Shown: in pieces, positions 41,705 to 51,194 of the stretch
Numbering within the stretch: the stretch's first letter is position 1
Layout: every line of letters starts with the position of its first letter
NCBI GenBank assembly: GCA_016934335.1
Contig: JAFGTC010000037.1
Span: forward strand, 1 to 64,000
DNA length: 64,000 bases
Direction of reading: 5' to 3'
DNA from: Candidatus Omnitrophota bacterium
GTDB taxonomy: Bacteria; Hinthialibacterota; Hinthialibacteria; Hinthialibacterales; Hinthialibacteraceae
Program-made: the position numbers and the translations under genes
Notes under the pieces: model-generated
The model's input: only the letters and a program-made list of their open reading frames with translations
What the model was told of the DNA's origin: nothing
The model's database searches: none

Positions 41705-42547
41705 ATGATTATGAAACGATTGTCTCCAAACATTTTATTGTTGGGTTTAGGATTCTCGCTTTTTCTTCTGTTCATGTCGATTATTTTACAGGCGGGAGGG
41801 TTAATGCCCAGCCTTTCGCCGTTGTGGTATAAAATTTATTTCAGTTTATTGGGCATCATGTTCTTTTGGTGGCCGTTCGATATGCTGATCCATTGGGACA
41901 AGCGCACCCCCGCCTCCCTGGAAAAAGATAAATATATTGCCATGGCGGCCGGAACGATCATTCTGATTGTCTTCCCGGTTCATTGGTTTCAGACGCCCTT
42001 GTGGCCCACCGTGGGCGTCGCGGTGTTTACGGCTATTGTGCTGCCAGGCCTCTTTACGATTCTTGCTCGCGCCCATTCTCGTAAAATCACCATCGATCCG
42101 AAGAGTATTTTGCATATTGGGATGAAATCCCCGCGAGCCTCCGAATTTCTGCAATACTTCCCAGGCGCGCATTGTTACGTGTTTGGGCTTTCGAAAATGG
42201 ACGGCGACCGGGCTCATGTCATTTTCCATCACAGGTCCCCTTACGAAGAAATAGAAGGCGCGCAGATCGACTATGTTTTAGATATTGGAGTCGACCGGCG
42301 CCTGGGCATCCATATCGGCGGAAAGGAGCAATTGCAGTGCTACTTTTTTGTGAATGGCGATGATGGCGCTCAGGTGGGCTTTCTTCCTTCCGCCAATATC
42401 GGCCGCGCATTGGATTACGGTTTTTCCGAGTCGGAACTGGAGCGCGCCATCGAAGAAGCGGAATCCGCCGATCAGCGTTGGGGCGTCATCGGCGACAAGC
42501 CTCTCATTGTTCAGCATTATCCCGGGAACTTTGTAAAAATCAGATAA
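41705..42547 (+). CDS. Hypothetical membrane protein
   Basis: 280 aa, N-terminal TM segments, soluble C-terminal domain; 10 bp upstream of the next CDS. Confidence 0.6.
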   Translation: MIMKRLSPNILLLGLGFSLFLLFMSIILQAGGLMPSLSPLWYKIYFSLLGIMFFWWPFDMLIHWDKRTPASLEKDKYIAMAAGTIILIVFPVHWFQTPLWPTVGVAVFTAIVLPGLFTILARAHSRKITIDPKSILHIGMKSPRASEFLQYFPGAHCYVFGLSKMDGDRAHVIFHHRSPYEEIEGAQIDYVLDIGVDRRLGIHIGGKEQLQCYFFVNGDDGAQVGFLPSANIGRALDYGFSESELERAIEEAESADQRWGVIGDKPLIVQHYPGNFVKIR

Positions 42548-42557
42548 TTGATTAGGA

Positions 42558-43907
42558 ATGGTTATGAAATTTAGTGGATGGACTGGATTATTCGCCGTCG
42601 TGATCGGCGTATGCGCCTGGAGTGATACGGTTACAATTTTTGCTACATGTAAGACCTTAGGACGTTTGGAGCAGTGCGGATGTTCTACGGATATCGAAGG
42701 CGGTTTGGAGGCGCGGGCGGGATTTCTTGAACGCGCTCGAAAAGAAGAGCCGGATGCGATCTTGGTGGATTTAGGCGGTTTTATGCCCCTGCGTCATGAA
42801 AAAAAGAAAAAAGAATTCCTGCTGCCGGATGAAGATTCGGTCAACGCCGCCGTGGGGCAAACCAACCTGGGTGGGATGAATCTCCTTCAATACGATGTTG
42901 TTTTATGCGGCCCCGGTGATTTGGATTACGGTTCAGCCGTTTTAGAGCCGGCTTTTCCGTCAAAGGATGTTTTCCTTGGCTCTGACGTCGAATCGGACGA
43001 AAACTGGTTATTGCCCTATAAAATAATTCAACGCAATGGTCTGAAGATCGGCTTCGTTGGAGCGTCTTCCCTTTTGGAAAAGAAGCAGCGAATCAACCGC
43101 GAGTTTACGTTTCTTCCCGCCGGAGAATCCATCCCGCCCATAGTGCGGCGTCTTCGTCGAGATGAAAATGTGGACGCCGTCGTCTTATTGGCGCATGAAC
43201 CGCCGCCGACGGTTCAGCGTTGGTTTTCCGGTTATAAAGGCCCTCGAATCGATCTAGTCATAGCCCTCGATTTTGGCATTCGGATTGAAAAGGCGGGAGA
43301 TGCCTATTTGACCAACGCTCCGGGCAAAGGGCGCGCCGTCGGCAAGATTGTCATGGACATCAAAAAGGGGGAGGGAATTCAAGATGTCCAATATCAGCGA
43401 ATCCCCATGTATCCCAGTAAATATTCTAACGATGCAATGCGGAATTTCCTTTATCGATCTTATACCGGCATGGTGAATGCTCTCAATCTCAACGACGATT
43501 CGTTGGAAATTCAAAATGATGGAGAAAACGGTTATCTCGGAGCGAAAATCTGTATGGGCTGCCATATTGATGAATATGAACAATGGAAGAAAACACGTCA
43601 CGCTTCCGCTTTCTTCGAACTTCTAGAGCAAACCCGGCATTGGATTCCTGAATGCGTGAAATGCCATGTCACCGGTTTTGAACATCCGGAGGGATTCAAG
43701 CAATTTCCCCAATCGGATCATTTAATGCATGTGCAATGCGAGACGTGTCATGGCCCCGGACGCCGGCATGTTGATGAATATGGAATGGGGCATATAAAAC
43801 TGACGCCTGAAAAATCGTTGTGCGTAAAGTGTCATACCCCGGAATTCAGTCCCCAATTCGATTCGATGTTTGACCTTTATTATAAACAAACCTTACATCA
43901 AGAATGA
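42558..43907 (+). CDS. UshA-like phosphoesterase domain fused to four-CxxCH multiheme cytochrome (c554-like)
   Basis: N-terminal TCKTLGRLEQCGCSTDIEGGLEARAGFL and DVVLCGPGDLDYG; C-terminal CMGCH, CVKCH, CETCHGPGRRH, CVKCH. Confidence 0.75.
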   Translation: MVMKFSGWTGLFAVVIGVCAWSDTVTIFATCKTLGRLEQCGCSTDIEGGLEARAGFLERARKEEPDAILVDLGGFMPLRHEKKKKEFLLPDEDSVNAAVGQTNLGGMNLLQYDVVLCGPGDLDYGSAVLEPAFPSKDVFLGSDVESDENWLLPYKIIQRNGLKIGFVGASSLLEKKQRINREFTFLPAGESIPPIVRRLRRDENVDAVVLLAHEPPPTVQRWFSGYKGPRIDLVIALDFGIRIEKAGDAYLTNAPGKGRAVGKIVMDIKKGEGIQDVQYQRIPMYPSKYSNDAMRNFLYRSYTGMVNALNLNDDSLEIQNDGENGYLGAKICMGCHIDEYEQWKKTRHASAFFELLEQTRHWIPECVKCHVTGFEHPEGFKQFPQSDHLMHVQCETCHGPGRRHVDEYGMGHIKLTPEKSLCVKCHTPEFSPQFDSMFDLYYKQTLHQE

Positions 43908-45628
43908 TTTCATTATACGAACGGATGAAACAAATCATGTCGCAGCGCAGCAATAACGAACGGCGGCCGCCATTGGCCGAATTCATCGTTGTCGGCTTGA
44001 TTATGCTGACTGCCATACTGCTGCGAATTGATTATCTGAATGAATATTTGACGGAATTTCCCGATGCGCGTCATCCGCTCAACGATGCGCGCATGTATTG
44101 GGAGATGGGGCGGGAAATCTATCAGCAAGGCGTCTTGCTGCCCAATGAAGGCCCCTATTATCAAGCCCCCCTTTATTCCTATGCGCTGGCGCTGCTGCAT
44201 CACGCCGGCATTCATCGAATTGAATCTGTGTTGCGCATCCAGGGGTTTATCGGCGTCTTTTCTGTATTTCTTGTATACCTTATCGCAAGAATGACTCTGC
44301 CTTGGCGCTGGGCGTGCGCGCCCGCTTTGTTATACGCAATCTCTCATTATGCTCTTTTCTTCGAAAGCAAACTATTGGCCGCTGCGCTGGGCAATCACTT
44401 GTTTTTATGGTTTGCCTTTTTCTATATCCTTTGGATCAAACGGCAAAAGATCGGCTGGTTGATCGCAGGCGCGTTCATCTATAGTCTGGCGGTTTTATGC
44501 CGAGCAAATTTGATCTTTGCGCTTCCATTTCTGATTCTCCATGTTTCAGGCCCCTGGCGCCCTTTTCTCTTATGGAGAAAGAATCTTTCCAAAAGATTGG
44601 CCCTCGCCTTCATATTTACAAGCGTATTTTTGATCGGCGCATCGCCGGCGGCTCTTCGAAATTATTTCATTGGCGGCAGTTTTGTTCCCATCAGCGCCAA
44701 CTCGGGCGTCACTCTTTACATGGGAACCAACAGCCGGGCGCAGGGAGGCTTGGGCCCGGTCGAGGGCCTTTCCAACGATATCGAACAGCAAAAATTTGGT
44801 AGCATCGAACTGGCTTCGAAACTGGCGGGCAAAAAACTCTCTCCCTCGGAAGCATCGTCGTTTTGGATTCGAAAAACGGAGGCGTGGATTGTTGAAAATC
44901 CAAGTGAATTTCTCGTTTTAGAAGTCAAAAAACTCCTATGGGCCTTTTATGTCGAACCGCCGGCCGTTAATTATTCGGCCCATTTTGAGATGCAGCGGCT
45001 CCCTTTTCTTCGCGTATTATCCTGGTTCACGGCGTTGGCGCTTTTTCTGGGAATTTTAGGCTTGCCGTTTTTACTATTTTATAATAGTAAAAGATCCGAT
45101 GATCGTATTCCATCTTTCTTATTGAGTCTGATTGCCGGCTATGTCTTGTTATCCCTGGTTTTTTATGCTTCGGATCGATTTTTGGCCTCTATGCTGCCCA
45201 TTTTCGCTCTGATTGGCGTGATGTTTATTCAGAAAATGTGCGCTTCCTCTTTTAAATTGATAGTTTTGAAAGAGAAAACGAACTTCTTTCGAAGATGCGC
45301 GATCTTATGTCTTCTTTTGGCCGCGGTAATGACCTTCAATCCTTTTCTAAGTTGGAATAAACAGCGTGAGATCGGCATGGGCTGGTACAACTTGGGCGTA
45401 TTTTATACAAACAACAAAATGGATGACGATGCGTTTCAGGCTTATCTCGAAGCGCAGAAGCATATTCCCGATTTTCCCCCCTTGCTGCTGAATCTTGGCG
45501 TCTTTTATGCAGAACGAGGCGATTTGGAAAGATCGACGCAACTTTTTCAACGCGTAATGGAATTGGATCCCGACAACACGCAAGCTCTAAAGAACCTCCG
45601 CATCAATCAACAGCGCATGATGCCGTGA
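43904..45628 (+). CDS. GT39-like polytopic protein with C-terminal TPR
   Basis: Multi-TM; LNDARMYWEMGREIYQQG; C-terminal GWYNLGVFYTNNKMDDDAFQAYLEAQKHIPDFPPLLLNLGVFYAERGDLERSTQLFQRVMELDPDN. ATGA overlap with the previous gene. Confidence 0.68.
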   Translation: MISLYERMKQIMSQRSNNERRPPLAEFIVVGLIMLTAILLRIDYLNEYLTEFPDARHPLNDARMYWEMGREIYQQGVLLPNEGPYYQAPLYSYALALLHHAGIHRIESVLRIQGFIGVFSVFLVYLIARMTLPWRWACAPALLYAISHYALFFESKLLAAALGNHLFLWFAFFYILWIKRQKIGWLIAGAFIYSLAVLCRANLIFALPFLILHVSGPWRPFLLWRKNLSKRLALAFIFTSVFLIGASPAALRNYFIGGSFVPISANSGVTLYMGTNSRAQGGLGPVEGLSNDIEQQKFGSIELASKLAGKKLSPSEASSFWIRKTEAWIVENPSEFLVLEVKKLLWAFYVEPPAVNYSAHFEMQRLPFLRVLSWFTALALFLGILGLPFLLFYNSKRSDDRIPSFLLSLIAGYVLLSLVFYASDRFLASMLPIFALIGVMFIQKMCASSFKLIVLKEKTNFFRRCAILCLLLAAVMTFNPFLSWNKQREIGMGWYNLGVFYTNNKMDDDAFQAYLEAQKHIPDFPPLLLNLGVFYAERGDLERSTQLFQRVMELDPDNTQALKNLRINQQRMMP

Positions 45629-45855
45629 TCACATGTTCATATTTTGCGCAGCGTCTTTGAGGCGCATTTTCGTAATCTTGCTTAAATCAAACGGTTAAAT
45701 GAATCATTCTGCGAATCCCATGAAAAACCTTTCCGCTTTTTTTGACAAAGAAATAGCTGTAAAATACTTTGCTCCACGAGGTTAGGGATATTTTCCTAAT
45801 GGGAATGCTTAATCTATTCCGATGATTGGTCGATACTGGAGCGAGGGGGAGCCGT

Positions 45856-48324
45856 ATGGCAGCTCGCAAGACAAAAAAGAAACGCATAAAGAAAGAAACG
45901 AAGCCTGTATGGTTTTCCCGGGTATCGGAGACTGTCTATACAATGACCAATCAAACCCAGGAAGCGGTTACAGAAGCCTGGCAGAATTTAGAGCAGGAGC
46001 GGCGCCGGGAAATCATCTCGATTCCTCTGATCGCATTCTCTTTAATCTGTTTTTTGGCTCTGTTTTCATATCATCCATCCGATTTGGCGTCGCATGCGAC
46101 TTTAGACGCCGAATCGGCGTCTGTTCAAAACTGGATCGGAAAGCCGGGGGCATGGCTGGCCTATGGGATCATTTTTCTGTTCGGCGCTTCCGGATATTGC
46201 GTCCCCGCGCTGTTAATTTTGTGGGGCGTCGATCGCCTTCGACGCGGCGCCGACCAACCTACGCGCAAAATTCGCATCATTGGATGCGTCGCTTTATTGA
46301 TTACCGCTTCCAGTTTTCTGGGGATCATGACGGAAATCATGAATCCCAATGTCGGGGATGAACAAATTTGGCAGGTTTGCGGCGCCATAGGTTATGTTCT
46401 CGGCCGGCGGCTGCTGGAATTGGGGCATGCCGGCGCGTTAATCGTAAACGGCTCCTTTTTAGCGGTTTCGGCGCTGCTTTGCACTCCTTTTCTTTTCACA
46501 AACTTTTTCAGGCGCATCGCCATTTTTATTTTTACTTCGCGGCGGTGGAAAAGAGAAAAACTGGAAGAATGGGAGGAAGAATGCGAGGATGGGGAGGACG
46601 ATTCTTTTTTGGCCCCCTCCGCGCCAGAATTCGATCGAAATGGAATTCGTTTGAAGCCGTTACGGGAGGCCAATGGCGAGTGCTCTTCGCCTCCTCCCAT
46701 GATTACGACGCATGACAGGGAAAAGTTGGATAGTCTCAGGCCGCTTGAGGAAGAAGACGGTCTGCCTCCATTGAAAGTGGAGGAATCGAAAGGCCTCAAA
46801 ATTATCACGCGAGAAGAAGAACCCATAAAAGAAGCCGATTTGGGAGTCAATCTGATCGAGACGCCCACGAATGACGAATATCAATTGCCGTCGGTTTTGC
46901 TGCTCGAAAAACCCAATCAAACGCGTCCTGAAATTGCGCGAGAAGAAATTATTCATAACTCGCAACTGCTTGAGCAAACCCTGAAGGATTTTAATATTAC
47001 CGCCAAGGTCGTCGAGGTGAATTACGGCCCGACTATCACCTGCTATGAATTGGAGCCGGCGCCGGGCATCAAAATAAGCCGCATAGAAAATCTGGCTAAC
47101 GATATAACCCGTTCCTTGAAAGCTGAAAGTGTTCGTATTGTGGCCCCCATCCCGGGGAAGGGAACCGTCGGCGTCGAAGTCCCCAACCGGTATCGCTCCG
47201 ACGTCTTTTTGCGAGAAATGATCGCCTGCGAGAAATATCAGGCTTTGACGTCAAAATTGAGGATTGGTTTGGGAAAAGAGATCAGCGGCGAACCGTTTGT
47301 CTTTGATTTGATTAAAGCGCCTCACTTGTTAGTGGCGGGCGCCACCGGATCGGGTAAATCGGTTTGCATCAATGTCATCATCACTTCTATTTTGTATAAT
47401 GCGGCCCCTCATGAGGTCAAACTTCTGCTCATCGATCCCAAACAGGTCGAGTTGGCCATCTATCGCGATATTCCCCATCTTTTATCGCCGGTAGTCACCG
47501 ATCCCATGAAAGCGGGCGCCGCGCTGCAATGGGCGGTGGAAGAGATGGAGCAGCGCTATCGCTATCTTAAGAAGGCTGGCGTACGTAATGTTAAAGAGTT
47601 CAATAAAAAACGCATGGATCAGCAGAAGGGAAACATTCCCGAAAGCGAATCTTCTCTGGTTCTGCCTGGATTTCTTCCCTATATAGTCATTCTGATCGAC
47701 GAATTAGCCGATTTGATGATGATTGCCCGGGTGGACGTGGAAGCCTCCATCGCGCGTTTGGCGGCCATGGCTCGCGCGGTCGGCATCCATTTAGTATTGG
47801 CGACTCAGCGCCCCTCCGTGGATGTTCTCACCGGCGTCATCAAGAATAACTTCCCCTCCCGCATCGCTTTTCAGGTGTCATCATCCGCCGACTCTCGTAC
47901 GATTCTCGATATGAAAGGCGCGGAGTCTTTAATGGGGCGCGGAGATATGTTGTTTGCGCCCAGCGGCGCCGGCAGGCCCATCCGACTGCAGTGCTCCTTT
48001 ATATCTACGGAAGAATGCGAAGGCGTGGTGGATTTCGTCAAAGAACAGCAGGATGTGGATTATGTCCAGGAAGAATTTATACCTCTGGATGACAGCAACA
48101 AAACCGGAATGACCAGCGACGCTTCGGATATAGACGACCTTTACGATGAAGCTGTTCAATGCGTCTTGGAAAATGACGCCGCTTCTACTTCTCTGCTGCA
48201 GCGCCGTTTAAAAATCGGCTACGGACGCGCCGCTCGCCTTCTCGATCTCATGGAGGAAAACGGGATTGTTGGACCTCCCCGGGGCAGCAAGCCGCGCGAG
48301 ATTGTTCTAAATAAAATGAACTGA
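45856..48324 (+). CDS. ftsK: FtsK/SpoIIIE family DNA translocase
   Basis: ORF 45826..48324; likely ATG 45856. TM N-terminus, PHLLVAGATGSGKSVCINVII, LLIDPKQVELAIY, IVILIDELADLMM, C-terminal gamma winged helix. Confidence 0.93.
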   Translation: MAARKTKKKRIKKETKPVWFSRVSETVYTMTNQTQEAVTEAWQNLEQERRREIISIPLIAFSLICFLALFSYHPSDLASHATLDAESASVQNWIGKPGAWLAYGIIFLFGASGYCVPALLILWGVDRLRRGADQPTRKIRIIGCVALLITASSFLGIMTEIMNPNVGDEQIWQVCGAIGYVLGRRLLELGHAGALIVNGSFLAVSALLCTPFLFTNFFRRIAIFIFTSRRWKREKLEEWEEECEDGEDDSFLAPSAPEFDRNGIRLKPLREANGECSSPPPMITTHDREKLDSLRPLEEEDGLPPLKVEESKGLKIITREEEPIKEADLGVNLIETPTNDEYQLPSVLLLEKPNQTRPEIAREEIIHNSQLLEQTLKDFNITAKVVEVNYGPTITCYELEPAPGIKISRIENLANDITRSLKAESVRIVAPIPGKGTVGVEVPNRYRSDVFLREMIACEKYQALTSKLRIGLGKEISGEPFVFDLIKAPHLLVAGATGSGKSVCINVIITSILYNAAPHEVKLLLIDPKQVELAIYRDIPHLLSPVVTDPMKAGAALQWAVEEMEQRYRYLKKAGVRNVKEFNKKRMDQQKGNIPESESSLVLPGFLPYIVILIDELADLMMIARVDVEASIARLAAMARAVGIHLVLATQRPSVDVLTGVIKNNFPSRIAFQVSSSADSRTILDMKGAESLMGRGDMLFAPSGAGRPIRLQCSFISTEECEGVVDFVKEQQDVDYVQEEFIPLDDSNKTGMTSDASDIDDLYDEAVQCVLENDAASTSLLQRRLKIGYGRAARLLDLMEENGIVGPPRGSKPREIVLNKMN

Positions 48325-48346
48325 ACATCTTATTACAAAATCGTAC

Positions 48347-49765
48347 TTACCAATTCTTGCCGGATTGAAAATGTTCGTTTCGCTCTTTCCAGGCCTGGGC
48401 TAAATTCAACTTCTCCAGCAATTCATTTTCTGATAAGAATTCATCCTTGAGTTGAATCAGCCATTTTTGCAATTCCTGCTCCATACGTTTCTGAAGCGCC
48501 GCATGCTTTGGATTATCGTATAAATTATCCATCTGGAGCGGATCTTTTTGGTTGTCGTATAACACCCAGCCTTCATCATAAAATCGCGCATAGGTGTATT
48601 GATCCGTTCTCACCCCACGCCAGGGCCTCCCGTTCCATTGGCGGGCCTGATCGCAAGTCAGCATATCCACCAGGAAAATGGATTCGTGCTTCGGACCCTT
48701 GCCTTCAAGAATTTGCCCGGATAAATCAAGCCCCTGCATCTCTTCCGGAATTTTCGAACCGGTGAACGAGAGCAGCGTCGGCGCTAAATCGGCAGTCCCG
48801 ATTAACAAATCGGACTGTTGATTGCTTTTAATTTGAGTGGGATGACGGATGATAAGAGGTACGTTGATCGATTCTTCCCAGGGCTGCTGCTTCTTGATGC
48901 GTCCATGCGACCATAACATGTCGCCATGATCGGAAGTGAAGACGACGATGGTGTTTTCCCGCAGATTCAGTTCATCCAATGTTCTCAGCAGTTTCCCGAC
49001 GCAGACGTCCAGCGCGGTTATATGCGCGTAATACCCCGAAACGGCTTTTCGGTTGGGATTTTTGCTGTTGGGGCGAATTGGGATTTTTTCGGGATCGTAA
49101 AAAACTTTATAATTTTCCGGAACCAATTCATACGGTGCGTGGGGAGGTCCGTATGAAACGGTCAAATAGAACGGATTCGATCGATGTTCGCGCAGAAATT
49201 CAATCGCCAAATCGGTCTGAACATCGGGTTCGTATCCGTTTCGCTCAATCAATTCCGGCGTATCCAAGTAATATTTAGTCTTGAAATAGTTATGGTGGCA
49301 GTTGTACACCGCCCAGTAATCGTTGAATCCATGTCTTCGAGGCCCCGGCGGCGTGAATTTGTGCCGGGATATTCCGTCTAAATGCCACTTGCCTATATAG
49401 CCGGTTTTGTATCCGCTCCGGGAAAGAACCGTGGCGATGGTTTCCTGATCGGTCGGCAGAGGGAGATCGTTGGAGATGCAGCGATGCGCGATCGGGTATT
49501 TTCCCGTCAACAAGGTTGCGCGGCTGGGCGTACAAAGCGGAGCGTTGGCGATCGCATCTTTGAAAAGAATTCCCTCGCCGGCCAACTGATCCAGATTGGG
49601 CGTCAATAAATCGTCGTTGCCCATGCAATGCAAATCCATGCCTCGATGTTGATCAACAAGAATAAATAGAATGTTAGGCTTTTTTTGATCAGCGCGAGCG
49701 GAAAGCGCGCTTGCCGTCAGCCCCGCTCCGGCCGCCTGCAGAAATTGTCGTCGCGTCGTTTTCAT
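48347..49765 (-). CDS. Sulfatase, Tat leader (TRRQFLQ)
   Basis: KPNILFILVDQHRGMDLHCMGNDDLLTPNLDQLA, NAPLCTPSRATLLTGK (CxPxR). Confidence 0.93.
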   Translation of the reverse strand: MKTTRRQFLQAAGAGLTASALSARADQKKPNILFILVDQHRGMDLHCMGNDDLLTPNLDQLAGEGILFKDAIANAPLCTPSRATLLTGKYPIAHRCISNDLPLPTDQETIATVLSRSGYKTGYIGKWHLDGISRHKFTPPGPRRHGFNDYWAVYNCHHNYFKTKYYLDTPELIERNGYEPDVQTDLAIEFLREHRSNPFYLTVSYGPPHAPYELVPENYKVFYDPEKIPIRPNSKNPNRKAVSGYYAHITALDVCVGKLLRTLDELNLRENTIVVFTSDHGDMLWSHGRIKKQQPWEESINVPLIIRHPTQIKSNQQSDLLIGTADLAPTLLSFTGSKIPEEMQGLDLSGQILEGKGPKHESIFLVDMLTCDQARQWNGRPWRGVRTDQYTYARFYDEGWVLYDNQKDPLQMDNLYDNPKHAALQKRMEQELQKWLIQLKDEFLSENELLEKLNLAQAWKERNEHFQSGKNW

Positions 49766-49793
49766 GATTATTGTTCTCCCTTGTTGTTGTTTT

Positions 49794-49842
49794 CAAAAAA
49801 AAGCGGAGCAACCATTGTACGTTACTCCGCGTCATTTTTTTA
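49794..49842. terminator. Bidirectional-type terminator downstream of the CBM9-like gene
   Basis: A-run, GCGGAG ... CTCCGC, then a T-run; inner AAC/GTT pairing. Confidence 0.65.
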
Positions 49843-49921
49843 TGGGAATCAGTCTCTTCCGGTCATTTCGATGAAAAAACAAAAAAATCTTCGAAATGAA
49901 CGATTATGTATGCTATTTCAT

Positions 49922-50959
49922 TTAATGCAGCATCCAAGAGGACACGTTTACGGCTCCGGTGAATCGGAGTATGCCGCGCGGGGCGTTATGAAAGCCGCCG
50001 TCTCCCATGTCGTTCCAAGATATTAATCCCAATCCCGATTCTGCGACAGCGCCATCCGTATATCCGGCTACATTGACGAGCCATTCATCTCCATCAGCAA
50101 TGTATTTCCCATTTTCATCTGGAATCATAATCATGTTTTCCATGATGATGTCTACATCTTCGATTACTTCTACGTCGGTTAAAGCAGGGAAACTGAATTG
50201 CGAAAACGGAAACGCAATCTCCAACACCGGAATGCCGACGACTTCCTCTCCTTCAACAGCGCCTTCGATCAGGTGGGGCAGGGCGGCTAAAATAAAAGGC
50301 TTGACGCCAGCTGCTTCCGCTTCGGCAGGATCATAAATCGGATTCCAACCGCCTATGCTTTGAGAACCTACTGTACCGGTATGGAAAAATGGAGGCCCTT
50401 CCGTCGTGTTGCGGATTCCAAAGTTGCTCGGAGCGTATTCAACATCTCCTTCGACATCTTCCAGCAACGGGAAATAGCAACATTGATAACCGGGAGGATT
50501 CGCGCCGGCTTCATTGGGGAAAGCAGTCAATTCTTCGTCCCATTGGGGCGTTAGAAAAATTTCGAAATCGAGGTTGGTGCCCACGCCCCAACCAGCGTAT
50601 CCCGTGTCATCCGCCTCGAGAGGAGCGATGATATCTCCAGCCCATGTCCAACCGTTTTTGTTGATGTATTTCAGTTCGGCTGAAACCAAGAAATAAAGGT
50701 ACTCATCATCCCACAAGGCTCTCCATTGCCATTTCTCGTCTATTACATTACCCCACATGCTTGTGGGATTGGCGCTGTGCCTCAAGGGATAAAAATCTCC
50801 CGTCCATTCGGAGCCCGCCCACTCTTCTTCCGTGTATTCACCATCGATGACGGGCGGATCGCCTGTCACTTTGTTGCAGGTGTATTCACGCACGCTCTGT
50901 CCGTATGCGCCCAACGACGCAATGACCAAACATAGTACTAATCCGATGCTCTTCCTCAT
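49922..50959 (-). CDS. Secreted CBM9-like (carbohydrate-binding) protein
   Basis: Signal peptide; PPVIDGEYTEEEWAGSEWTGDFYPL, QWRALWDDEYLYFLVSAE typical of CBM9/DOMON-like sugar-binding modules. Confidence 0.6.
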   Translation of the reverse strand: MRKSIGLVLCLVIASLGAYGQSVREYTCNKVTGDPPVIDGEYTEEEWAGSEWTGDFYPLRHSANPTSMWGNVIDEKWQWRALWDDEYLYFLVSAELKYINKNGWTWAGDIIAPLEADDTGYAGWGVGTNLDFEIFLTPQWDEELTAFPNEAGANPPGYQCCYFPLLEDVEGDVEYAPSNFGIRNTTEGPPFFHTGTVGSQSIGGWNPIYDPAEAEAAGVKPFILAALPHLIEGAVEGEEVVGIPVLEIAFPFSQFSFPALTDVEVIEDVDIIMENMIMIPDENGKYIADGDEWLVNVAGYTDGAVAESGLGLISWNDMGDGGFHNAPRGILRFTGAVNVSSWMLH

Positions 50960-51194
50960 AAGACTTTCCCCTTTCCTATAATAAATATTATGATCTTTAT
51001 ATTAAATAATCGATCTAGCGATTGAATGCAAGGAAGGGCGCCGATTTTGCACAAGTTTTTTTTGCATTCTTTATCTCGACAGAGATCATAGGTTTCTGTA
51101 GTCTTAAAGAAGAATGTTTATGGTATCGAATTTTGGTGTTCATGAAAATCGAAGCTAATTTTCAATAAATTCTCAGGAAAAGGTTTTATTTGGA

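Noticed and set aside
42640-42720. Possible selenocysteine in the UshA-like protein
   Set aside because: The CGC motif is encoded by TGC GGA TGT; no in-frame TGA and no SECIS needed.
45638-45670. TGCGC...GCGCA hairpin after the GT39-TPR gene as terminator
   Set aside because: Only a 5-bp stem with a poor T-tract; insufficient support.
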